Shown piece after piece: positions 1 to 6,305 of a stretch of 7,017 nt of DNA. This DNA is from CAWJHE01 sp964614855 (lineage in GTDB: Bacteria > Chloroflexota > Anaerolineae > Anaerolineales > UBA4823). A model generated the notes under the pieces. That model ran no database searches. It was not told the origin of the DNA and saw only the letters and a list, made by a program, of their open reading frames with translations. Every line of letters starts with the position of its first letter. Positions within the stretch are counted from its first letter, which is position 1. The translations under genes and the position numbers were made by a program. The DNA lies in assembly GCA_964614855.1 (NCBI GenBank), contig CAZTMX010000148.1:1-7017 (forward strand), given 5' to 3'.

Positions 1-2469
1 AACTGTAACAAGCGGCAAGAACAGCCCTGCCAGGAGGAAGAAGACCAGCAGAACCAGCGCCAGGGGTCGGTCAAACCCCGCCAGGATGATCAGCGCCAGG
101 ATGGAAACCAGCAACGCCGTCCAGGGAGGCGCCAGGGCGCGCACATAAAAATTCTCCAGGCTCTGGATATCTCCCAGGATGCGCGCCAGCAAATCGCCGC
201 TGTGACGAGCCTGGGTGCGCGCCGGCGCCAGCGGCTCTAATGCCTGGTAGAACCAGGTGCGCAGGCGTGCCAGCAAGCGGAAGGTGACCTGGTGCGAAAG
301 ATAACGCTCCAGGTAGCGAAAAAGCCCGCGCGTAATGCCAAAAAATCGCACCCCTACAATGGCCACCTGCAACTCGGCGATGGATGGCGCCAGCGCAGCG
401 TAGGAGATGATATACGCCGAGGCAGCCATCAGGCCAATACTGCTTGCCACCGTGGCAAAGCCAGCCAGCACAGCCAAAGCCGCCAGCCCGGAGAAAGGCA
501 ACACAAAACGCAGTAAACGCAGCAGCACTGCCAGAGAGCGGTGGGTATCATCCAGGGCTGCCAGGGTTTCCGGGTTGCCCGCTGCACGCAAACTGCCAGG
601 CTGTGCACCCTGCCTTACATGCGCTCTGCCTGGCTGCACTTCTTCTGCCGGGATCGTTTCTGGCGCCTGTACCAGGCGGGCGTACAACCCACCCTGCGCT
701 AGCAAATCTTCATGCTTCCCGCTTTCCAGCACGGCGCCGTGCTCCATGACCAGGATTTGGTCCGCCCTGCGGATGGTATTCAGGCGGTGGGCAATGATCA
801 GGGCGGTTTTCCCCTGCAGCAGGCGCTGCAATGACCGCTGCAGCGCTTCTTCGGTGATCGGGTCCAGGTTGGCAGTGGCTTCATCCAGGATGACCAGGGG
901 AGCATTACGCAAGAACGCCCGCGCCAGGGCAATGCGCTGCGCCTGGCCACCGCTCAGGCGCGCCCCGCGCTCCCCGATACGGGTTTCGTATCCCTGCGGC
1001 AGGGTCTCTATGAATTCATGGGCGCTTGCGCTGCGGGCCGCCTCGATCACCTGCGCCAGGCTGGCCTGCGGGCAGCCCAGGCGGATGTTATCCACCACGC
1101 TGCCCTGGAAAAGAAACGGCAGCTGCGGAACCCAGGCGATTTGCGACCGCCAGGCATCTGCTGGGATCCGGTTGAGCGGCTGCTCTCCCAGGGTGATTTC
1201 TCCTGATGTGGGCTGCACAAAGCGCAAAAGCAGGCTTGCTAGCGAACTTTTACCGCCCCCGCTGGGGCCGACCAGGGCGGTGACCTGCCCCACTGGAAGC
1301 TCAAAGCTCACCTGGCTGAGCGCCGGCTGCCCATCGTACTCCAGGCTGACCTGGTGAAAGACCAGCGGCTGGCTGCGAACCACCTCAGCCAGCGAGGCAG
1401 GTAGATATCCCTCTGCACCAGCCTGGTTCAGCGGATCTGGCGAGATTTCCCTGGCAGCACCCTGAAACAGCGCACCAGGTTGGCTTTCTCTACCATCCAC
1501 CTGCACCGGCTCAGGAGCGGGCGTCTCCAGCACAGCGAAAATACGCTCTGCTGCCGCCGCGCCGGACATCCCGGCGTGAAAACGCGCACCCAGCATCCGC
1601 AGCGGCAGGTAAAACTCGGGCGCCAGCAGCAGCACAAATAAGGCCTGTTCAAAAGCCAGGCTGCCGTACAGCAAGCGTAAACCCACCTGCACTGCCACCA
1701 CAGCTGTGCTCAGGGTGGAGATCATCTCGAGCGCCAGCGCCGAAAGAAAGGTCACCCGCAGCACGCTCATGGTAACCTGGCGGTAGCGCTCGCCGGTCTG
1801 CGAGATGGTCTCTGTCTGCGCCTTGCTCCTGCCCAGCATCTTCAGGGTTGTCAATCCTTGCAGCACATCCAGGAAGTAGGCGCTCATGCGGCTCAGGCTC
1901 TGCCACTGGCGGCGTGTCAGCTCCTGTGCCATATTGCCGACCAACACCATAAACAACGGGATCAAGGGCGCAGTGAGCAGCAGGATCAACCCGGAGAGCC
2001 AGTCCATGGGGAAGACAAAAAACAAGAAGATCAATGGGGTCAGGGCCGCCAGCACAATTTGCGGCAGGTACTGGCTGAAGTAGGCATCCAGCGATTCAAC
2101 GCCTTCTTGCAGCACCCCACTCAACTCACCGCTGCGCTCGCCGCGCGCCTGCAGCGGACCCAGCGCCTGGATGTGATCGAACAGGCACCGGCGCAAGGCG
2201 CTTTTGATGCGGATGGCCATTTCGCTGCCGGCTGCTTCGCCCGCCCAGTTGAGCAGCGCCCGCAGCAGGATCAAGGCCAGCAGCCAGCCTAATCCGGCAC
2301 TGACATCCCCCAATCCCTGACCGCCTAAGAAAACCCGGTCTACCACGCGGCTGAGCAGGCGCGCCTGCAGCACAATCAGCACGCCCCCAGCCAGGCCCAA
2401 AAGGATGCTGAGAGCAAGCAAACCGCGCTGGCATAAAGCCAGCCTGAGAAGACGCCGGTCGAGGTTCAT
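1..2469 (-). CDS. cydDC: Fused CydD-CydC ABC transporter (thiol reductant/haem exporter for cytochrome bd assembly), 3' end outside window
   Basis: One open frame of 823 codons runs from ATG at 2469 to the window edge without a stop; an in-frame TAA lies four codons upstream (2479-2481), so this start is well bounded. Residues 1-310 are a CydD-type membrane domain, including the family-typical APEFYLPLR (about 284-291) and GARFHAG. Residues 370-600 are the ATPase: Walker A GPSGGGKS (401-408, Lys407), Q-loop WVPQ, signature LSGGQ (505-509), Walker B LVILDE (525-530) and switch His561. A polar linker (about 602-645) leads into a second membrane domain matching the CydC N-terminus: GLMAASAY (679-686), GVRFFGITR (706-714), RYLERYLSH (718-726). 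In E. coli CydD and CydC are separate and form a heterodimer needed for cytochrome bd assembly; export of cysteine/glutathione and, more recently, haem transport have been proposed. The CydC ATPase should lie beyond position 1. An unusual insert (about 318-367) separates the CydD membrane and ATPase domains. No Shine-Dalgarno is visible. Confidence 0.93.
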   Translation of the reverse strand, partial: MNLDRRLLRLALCQRGLLALSILLGLAGGVLIVLQARLLSRVVDRVFLGGQGLGDVSAGLGWLLALILLRALLNWAGEAAGSEMAIRIKSALRRCLFDHIQALGPLQARGERSGELSGVLQEGVESLDAYFSQYLPQIVLAALTPLIFLFFVFPMDWLSGLILLLTAPLIPLFMVLVGNMAQELTRRQWQSLSRMSAYFLDVLQGLTTLKMLGRSKAQTETISQTGERYRQVTMSVLRVTFLSALALEMISTLSTAVVAVQVGLRLLYGSLAFEQALFVLLLAPEFYLPLRMLGARFHAGMSGAAAAERIFAVLETPAPEPVQVDGRESQPGALFQGAAREISPDPLNQAGAEGYLPASLAEVVRSQPLVFHQVSLEYDGQPALSQVSFELPVGQVTALVGPSGGGKSSLASLLLRFVQPTSGEITLGEQPLNRIPADAWRSQIAWVPQLPFLFQGSVVDNIRLGCPQASLAQVIEAARSASAHEFIETLPQGYETRIGERGARLSGGQAQRIALARAFLRNAPLVILDEATANLDPITEEALQRSLQRLLQGKTALIIAHRLNTIRRADQILVMEHGAVLESGKHEDLLAQGGLYARLVQAPETIPAEEVQPGRAHVRQGAQPGSLRAAGNPETLAALDDTHRSLAVLLRLLRFVLPFSGLAALAVLAGFATVASSIGLMAASAYIISYAALAPSIAELQVAIVGVRFFGITRGLFRYLERYLSHQVTFRLLARLRTWFYQALEPLAPARTQARHSGDLLARILGDIQSLENFYVRALAPPWTALLVSILALIILAGFDRPLALVLLVFFLLAGLFLPLVTV

Positions 2470-2477
2470 ATGCTGCC

Positions 2478-2483
2478 ATTATA
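2478..2483 (-). promoter_or_regulatory. Possible -10 box (TATAAT) directly before cydDC
   Basis: The minus strand reads a perfect TATAAT only 8 nt before the cydDC ATG. If used, transcription would begin within about 1-3 nt of the start codon and give a leaderless message, which would fit the missing Shine-Dalgarno. No good -35 hexamer is seen at 16-18 bp upstream, so the match may be chance. Confidence 0.25.
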
Positions 2484-2491
2484 AAGCCAAT

Positions 2492-2524
2492 GCGGCCGGG
2501 AGCAGGGATTGCTCTGCCGGCCGC
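2492..2524 (-). other. Strong hairpin in the cydB-cydDC spacer
   Basis: GCGGCCGG (2492-2499) plus GAGCA (2500-2504) pair with TGCTC (2510-2514) and CCGGCCGC (2517-2524), giving 13 base pairs with a 2-nt bulge and a 5-nt loop. On the transcribed strand no U-run follows, so it does not look like a normal intrinsic terminator. A smaller perfect 6-bp stem, TGCGCC/GGCGCA (2539-2555), lies just after the cydB stop. The pair could slow read-through, stabilise the cydAB message or set the cydAB:cydDC ratio; this role is inferred. Confidence 0.6.
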
Positions 2525-2560
2525 AGGTTGGTTGAGGCTGCGCCTGAAAGGCGCAAAGTT

Positions 2561-3589
2561 CTAATACTCCAGGCGGGTATCTGCAGTGATGCGTTTGCGG
2601 AACACCCAGTAAGACCAGGCCTGGTAAGCGAGTACGACAGGTACAAAGATCAACGCCACTATGCTCATCACCTGCAGCGTGTAGGGGCTGGAAGAGGCGT
2701 TGTAGATGGTCAGGTTATTCGCCGGGTCCGTAGTGGAAATCATCACATTGGGGAAGAGGATGACAAACACGGTGATCACGGCAAAAGCGATGCTCACTGC
2801 GGTCATGGCAAAAGCCCAACCGTCTTTCTTCTGGCGCAGGAAATAACCCACCAGAGCGACTGCTGCCAGGCTGATCACGGGGACAAGCCAGGCAAGGAAC
2901 CCTTTGCTGCCAAGACCCGTGTAGAAGAAGGTGGCGACAACCAGTACTGCCAGGGCAAACACAGCCGCCGGCCACAGGCGTTTAGCCGCCTGGTGTGACC
3001 GCTTCAGCAGCGAACCAGAGGTCTTCAGGCTCAGGAAGATGGCGCCGTGCAACGCCATGAGCAGCACACTGGCGATACCTGCCAGCAAACCGTAAGGATT
3101 GAGCAGGGTAAACAGGTTGCCGGTGAAGTTCATCGAAGCATCGATGGGTACCCCGCGGGCGATATTGCCAAAGGCCACACCCAAAAGCAAGGAGGCCAGC
3201 CCGCTGCCCAAGAAGATGCTCCAATCCCACAGCTTGCGCCAGCGAGAATCCGGGTCTTTGCTGCGAAATTCGAAGGCGACGCCGCGGAAGATAAACGCCA
3301 GCAGCAGCAGGAAAAACGCCAGGTAAAAACCGCTGAACAGGGTGGCATACCAGTGAGGAAAAGCTGCAAAGGTAGCGCCGCCAGCAGTCACCAACCAGAC
3401 TTCGTTGGCGTCCCAGTGTGGGCCAATGGTATTGATCATCACCCGGCGCTTGTTATCCACTGCGGCCGCGTCCTTATCCTTGCTCAGATACGGTAGCAAG
3501 ATACCCACGCCAAAATCGAAACCTTCCAGCACAAAGAAGCCAACATACAATATGCAAACCAGGAGAAACCAAAGTGTATTGAGATCCAT
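2561..3589 (-). CDS. cydB: Cytochrome bd quinol oxidase subunit II
   Basis: 342 residues, a little shorter than E. coli CydB (379). CydB is the integral membrane partner of CydA and supports haem and quinol-oxidase assembly. Recognised features: the N-terminal helix with LEGFDFGVGILLP (about 22-34), GPHWDANEVWL followed by AGGATFAAFPHWYA (about 56-82), FRGVAFEFR (about 101-109), and the C-terminal YNASSSPYTLQVM before the last helix. Hydrophobic segments span most of the protein, as expected for a CydB with eight or nine membrane helices. The start is supported by GGGAGG (3595-3600) 5 nt before the ATG. It follows the cydA stop by only 11 bp, so the two are co-transcribed and probably co-translated. 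The gene ends with TAG. Confidence 0.97.
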   Translation of the reverse strand: MDLNTLWFLLVCILYVGFFVLEGFDFGVGILLPYLSKDKDAAAVDNKRRVMINTIGPHWDANEVWLVTAGGATFAAFPHWYATLFSGFYLAFFLLLLAFIFRGVAFEFRSKDPDSRWRKLWDWSIFLGSGLASLLLGVAFGNIARGVPIDASMNFTGNLFTLLNPYGLLAGIASVLLMALHGAIFLSLKTSGSLLKRSHQAAKRLWPAAVFALAVLVVATFFYTGLGSKGFLAWLVPVISLAAVALVGYFLRQKKDGWAFAMTAVSIAFAVITVFVILFPNVMISTTDPANNLTIYNASSSPYTLQVMSIVALIFVPVVLAYQAWSYWVFRKRITADTRLEY

Positions 3590-3594
3590 GTCTT

Positions 3595-3600
3595 CCTCCC
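3595..3600 (-). promoter_or_regulatory. Ribosome binding site of cydB
   Basis: GGGAGG sits 5 nt before the cydB ATG, immediately after the cydA stop codon. This is the strongest Shine-Dalgarno in the window and confirms the cydB start. Confidence 0.8.
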
Positions 3601-5001
3601 TTATCCCTGATCCTGAGCGCCAACCAACGATGGATAGCCATCAGCCTTCGAAGGCGAGGCTTTGTCCTCGCTTTGTGGACCCGCCATGGCAAATTTCCTG
3701 AGCAGATAGACATCCGCCACCATCAAGACACCGTACACCAGGGTGAAACCCAGCATGCTGAACCAGAGCGATCCAGCGCCTACGTTTGGAGATGCTGCAT
3801 CTTCAATCTTCATCAAGCCGTAAACCACCCAGGGGAAGCGCCCCATTTCTGTAAGCAGCCAGCCCGAAGTGGTGCCGAGGTAGGGCAGTGCGATCCCCCA
3901 GACAAACAACGGTTTTACCAGCGGATGGATATCAAATTTTCCACGACGTGTCATCCAATAGGCATACAGCGCCACCAGCAGCATCAGCGTGCCAACGCCC
4001 ACCATGATGCGGAAAGTCCAGTAGGCTATGCCTACCGGAGGGATGTAGTTCCCAGGCCCAAACTGCTGTTCATATTGGGCTTGCAGGTCATTGATGCCTT
4101 CCACTGTGCAGTCCAGGCGGTTGTATGCCAGCAAGCACAAGGCATACGGGATGCGGATTGAAAAGATGTCCTTGCGCTGGGCAGCATCAGGGATAGATAT
4201 CAAGGAAAAGGAAGCAGGCGACTCGGTCTCCCATAGAGCTTCTGCGGCAGCCAGCTTCATCGGCTGCGCTTCGATCAGGTGTTGGGTCTGGCTGTGACCC
4301 ACCAGCCCGACCATGACGGCGCCAATCACACCCGCAATAGCACCGATCTGAAATGAGCGGATGAACAACGCTTCATGGTTCTTTTTAATCAGGTGATAGG
4401 CGCTGATGCCCATGACAAAAAAGGCGGCCGTGGTTAAACCAGCGAACAACACATGTGGGAACTGGCGCAAGAAAAATGGATTGGATAACAGGGCAAAGAA
4501 ATCGACCATTTCCGCCCTGCCATCACCCAACACATAACCCACCGGGTGGTGCATGAACGAGTTGGCGACCAGGATCCACATAGCAGACAGGTTACCGCCG
4601 ATCGCGACCAGCCACATCACCGCAGCATGCGTTTTCTTGGAGAGTTTATCCCAACCAAAAATCCAAATCCCCAGGAAGGTACTTTCCAAAAAGAAGGCGG
4701 ATAAGCCCTCGATTGCCAGTGGAGCGCCGAAGACATCCCCAACAAAACGGGAATACTCCGACCAGTTCATGCCGAATTGAAATTCTTGCACGATACCCGT
4801 GACCACACCCATGGCAAAGTTCACCAGGAATAATTTCCCCCAGAACTTGGTCATGGCTTTATATTTTTCCTGGCCGGTACGCACATACATGGTTTCCATG
4901 ATGGCAACCAAAATTGAGAGGCCTAGGGTCAGGGGAACAAAAAAGAAGTGATAAATTGTTGTGATAGCAAATTGAGATCTAGCAAGCGCAGTTGGATCCA
5001 T
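3601..5001 (-). CDS. cydA: Cytochrome bd quinol oxidase subunit I, short Q-loop type
   Basis: 466 residues. CydA carries the three haems (b558, b595, d) and the quinol site, and reduces O2 to water with electrons from membrane quinol. Aligned by eye to E. coli CydA: His18 (b595 ligand, E. coli His19) in TTIYHFFFVPLTLG; Glu98 and Glu106 in IEGLSAFFLEST (E. coli Glu99/Glu107); His183 (b558) in FPHVLFAG; Met333 (b558) in FRIMVG; quinol-loop Lys249 and Glu254 in MKLAAAEALWETE (E. coli Lys252/Glu257). The large C-terminal Q-loop insert of the E. coli enzyme is absent, so this is the short-Q-loop form known from Bacillus and Geobacillus. The usual GRQPW motif after the conserved TE (Glu385) reads GRFPW (387-391). 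The start is supported by AAGGAG 5 nt before the ATG. It is first in the cydA-cydB-cydDC cluster. Confidence 0.97.
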   Translation of the reverse strand: MDPTALARSQFAITTIYHFFFVPLTLGLSILVAIMETMYVRTGQEKYKAMTKFWGKLFLVNFAMGVVTGIVQEFQFGMNWSEYSRFVGDVFGAPLAIEGLSAFFLESTFLGIWIFGWDKLSKKTHAAVMWLVAIGGNLSAMWILVANSFMHHPVGYVLGDGRAEMVDFFALLSNPFFLRQFPHVLFAGLTTAAFFVMGISAYHLIKKNHEALFIRSFQIGAIAGVIGAVMVGLVGHSQTQHLIEAQPMKLAAAEALWETESPASFSLISIPDAAQRKDIFSIRIPYALCLLAYNRLDCTVEGINDLQAQYEQQFGPGNYIPPVGIAYWTFRIMVGVGTLMLLVALYAYWMTRRGKFDIHPLVKPLFVWGIALPYLGTTSGWLLTEMGRFPWVVYGLMKIEDAASPNVGAGSLWFSMLGFTLVYGVLMVADVYLLRKFAMAGPQSEDKASPSKADGYPSLVGAQDQG

Positions 5002-5006
5002 ATTTT

Positions 5007-5012
5007 CTCCTT
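5007..5012 (-). promoter_or_regulatory. Ribosome binding site of cydA
   Basis: The minus strand reads AAGGAG followed by a 5-nt A-rich spacer and the cydA ATG, fixing the cydA start. Confidence 0.75.
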
Positions 5013-5139
5013 TTCGTATCGCTACCCCATTTTATTGATGCCACACTTTGCTTACTAGTTTAATCGAAAATTTGATAAATTGGTACTTCTCTTTTGCTTT
5101 CCGGGTAGGATAATACAGGGATTAACGCTGCCAGAGACT

Positions 5140-5153
5140 GTTCATTAACGAAC
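5140..5153. promoter_or_regulatory. 14-bp palindrome GTTCATTAACGAAC, possible operator
   Basis: GTTC and GAAC arms enclose ATTAAC, whose inner TTAA is also symmetric. Six of seven base pairs match, with a single A/C mismatch. Its size and symmetry fit a dimeric repressor or activator site. It lies about 120 bp before the proposed cydA transcription start and about 40 bp after the UPF0316 stop codon. No regulator gene is present to pair with it. Confidence 0.35.
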
Positions 5154-5193
5154 CTGTTGCAAGTTTCCTGTTGCAGGTTTCCTGTTGCACGAT
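5153..5193. repeat. Three tandem copies of a 14-bp repeat
   Basis: Units start at 5153, 5167 and 5181: CCTGTTGCAAGTTT, CCTGTTGCAGGTTT and CCTGTTGCACGATC. The first two differ at one base; the third keeps the 9-bp core CCTGTTGCA and then diverges. The array abuts the stop codon of the second UPF0316 gene. In the transcript it can fold into a stem (AACCT + GCAA pairing with TTGC + AGGTT, 5151-5179). It could be a tandem protein-binding site, a 3' stabilising structure or a replication-slippage repeat. Confidence 0.8.
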
Positions 5194-5706
5194 CTATCGT
5201 TGCCAGAAACCGCGCATCACAGAACGGACCTGCTTGGCTGTGATGAAAGCCTGGGCATCCGTTTGGCTCACCAGTGCTGCCAGGTGTTGGTTTTCCTTGC
5301 GGCGGATGATGCAGTGCAAAACCGACACCATCCCTTCTTTGCCTTTTGCCGAAATCTCGGTCACGGCAAAACCTGCCTGCCGCAGGCGTTCTACCAACTC
5401 TGCCCCGCGCGCAGGGCTGATGATCGTAATTTCTGAGTAGCCAACCGCCAGGCGGTTTTCGACGATCATTCCCATCACCAACCCGGTGGCAAAACCGGCT
5501 GCGTAACCGGTTATTTTCCCCCAGTTGCCAAGATCAGAAAAAACCTCGCGCATAGCAATGACATAAACCGTGGCTTGCATAAAACCGAACAGAAAAGCCA
5601 GAGCTTTTCGGCCGCGCACAACCATCATGATGCGTATCGTGTACAGGGTGATATCCACGAAACGCAATGCAAAAATATACAATGCTGCAGAAAAAAATTC
5701 GGACAT
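5194..5706 (-). CDS. UPF0316 membrane protein (DUF5698 + DUF2179), second copy
   Basis: 170 residues. The N-terminal half has about three hydrophobic helices (roughly 6-24, 36-54, 62-82) with charged RGRK and the motif GYAAGFATG. The C-terminal half is a soluble DUF2179-like domain with ERLRQAGFAVTEI, GKEGMVSVL, IIRRKE and a terminal RGFW. This matches the layout of the UPF0316 family (e.g. B. subtilis YebE), whose role is not established; the soluble domain also occurs at the C-terminus of YitT-type membrane proteins and is assumed to sense or bind something. It is a clear paralogue of the gene just upstream. No good Shine-Dalgarno precedes the ATG at 5706, so translation may depend on the upstream gene or on the hairpin in the spacer. 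The product is expected in the cytoplasmic membrane. Confidence 0.85.
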   Translation of the reverse strand: MSEFFSAALYIFALRFVDITLYTIRIMMVVRGRKALAFLFGFMQATVYVIAMREVFSDLGNWGKITGYAAGFATGLVMGMIVENRLAVGYSEITIISPARGAELVERLRQAGFAVTEISAKGKEGMVSVLHCIIRRKENQHLAALVSQTDAQAFITAKQVRSVMRGFWQR

Positions 5707-5719
5707 AGGTTTACCAGGG

Positions 5720-5763
5720 TCTGGCGCACTCGAGTCTGGAACTACAGGAGCAAGTGCGCCAGA
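5720..5763 (-). other. 11-bp perfect hairpin between the two UPF0316 genes
   Basis: TCTGGCGCACT (5720-5730) is exactly complementary to AGTGCGCCAGA (5753-5763), with a 22-nt loop that contains a minor CTG/CAG stem. It fills most of the 71-bp spacer and ends 13 nt before the downstream ATG. No U-run follows on the minus strand, so it is unlikely to be a terminator. It may protect or insulate segments of the operon message. Confidence 0.65.
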
Positions 5764-5777
5764 TCAGGCTCATCAAA

Positions 5778-6305
5778 TCAAGCGCGCCAGAAACCTCGCC
5801 TGACAGGACGCACATCTTCCGATGTGACAAAAGCTGTTGCGTCGACATCGTTGATCATTTTTTGCACGCGATCCACATTTTTTCTCAGCACACTGCAAGA
5901 CAGCAAGGTGACCATCCCGTCTCGACCGCGCGCGGGTATTTCCGTGATGGCATAGCCTTCCTGGCGCAATCGCTCCGCAATGGCCGCGCCCAGGCTTGAG
6001 CTGACAATACTAAGCTGCGTGTGCCCGATTGCCAGGCGCTCTTCGATAAGCATCCCGATCACATTGCCGGTTGCAAACCCGGCGGCGTATCCCAGGATAT
6101 TGAGCGGGTTATCCAGGTCATTCAGCACCGAGCTGATTGCCAGGACAAAAATCAACGCCTGGAAAAACCCCAACACCCAGGCTGCCGCCCGGCGTCCGCG
6201 CATCACCACCAGCACCCGCAGCGTGTCCAGGCTCATATCGAGCACGCGCAGGATAAAGATGATACCGGCAGCTGCCCAGGCGGATGGAGAGAGCAAGAAT
6301 TCCAT
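5778..6305 (-). CDS. UPF0316 membrane protein (DUF5698 + DUF2179), first copy
   Basis: 175 residues with the same plan as its neighbour: hydrophobic helices at about 10-28, 42-60 and 68-87, a positively charged MRGRR between the first two, and GYAAGFATG in the third. The soluble C-terminal domain has ERLRQEGYAITEI, GRDGMVTLL and the ending RGFWRA. Family membership is recognised from these motifs and the length; the biochemical role is unknown. The start is supported by AGGTG (6313-6317) 7 nt upstream. The ATG overlaps the glgP stop by one base (TAATG), which indicates translational coupling. The tie to a glucan phosphorylase may be simple operon packing, since no shared function is evident. 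Confidence 0.86.
   Translation of the reverse strand: MEFLLSPSAWAAAGIIFILRVLDMSLDTLRVLVVMRGRRAAAWVLGFFQALIFVLAISSVLNDLDNPLNILGYAAGFATGNVIGMLIEERLAIGHTQLSIVSSSLGAAIAERLRQEGYAITEIPARGRDGMVTLLSCSVLRKNVDRVQKMINDVDATAFVTSEDVRPVRRGFWRA

Larger units (their letters stand above)
5002..5193 (-). promoter_or_regulatory. Upstream region of cydA, presumed promoter and control region
   Basis: This is the longest gene-free stretch. The half next to cydA (about 5029-5100) is clearly AT-rich compared with the surrounding genes, as expected of a promoter. The best hexamer pair I find is TAGTAA (5052-5057) and TAAAAT (5029-5034), 17 bp apart, matching 3/6 and 5/6 of the sigma-70 consensus. It would place the transcription start near 5022, leaving a short leader with the ribosome site. 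An imperfect dyad, ATCGAAAATTTGAT (5063-5076), lies just upstream. No good match to Rex, FNR or ArcA consensus sites was seen. The far half holds a palindrome and tandem repeats listed separately. No convincing terminator for the upstream operon was found. Confidence 0.4.

Noticed and set aside
407..1357. Long plus-strand open frame of about 316 codons
   Set aside because: It lies fully antisense to cydDC, whose protein shows intact ABC motifs. The plus-strand product is rich in Arg, Ser and Cys with no recognisable domain, typical of a shadow frame in GC-rich DNA.
1..2469. Pseudogene or broken ABC transporter, because only short frames with both a start and a stop are seen in this region
   Set aside because: Reading the minus strand directly from 2469 gives an unbroken frame to the window edge; it only lacks a stop because the gene continues outside.
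2126..2479. Minus-strand frame starting at ATG 2479, just before the cydDC start
   Set aside because: It is out of frame with the CydD sequence and gives a Pro/Arg/Gly-rich product; the CydD reading from 2469 is clearly the real one.
2492..2524. Rho-independent terminator after cydB
   Set aside because: The stem is strong but no U-run follows it on the transcribed strand, so I list it only as a hairpin.
1858..2998. Plus-strand open frames of 144 and 197 codons opposite cydDC and cydB
   Set aside because: Their Gln/His-rich translations mirror membrane-helix codons of the genes on the other strand and contain no family motif.
5122..5145. Seven-residue leader peptide frame (MNSLWQR) upstream of cydA
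   Set aside because: It is too short to judge, its ATG lies inside the palindrome, and there is no attenuator-like terminator after it.
5153..5193. CRISPR array
   Set aside because: The units are 14 bp and directly adjacent with no spacers, so this is a simple tandem repeat.
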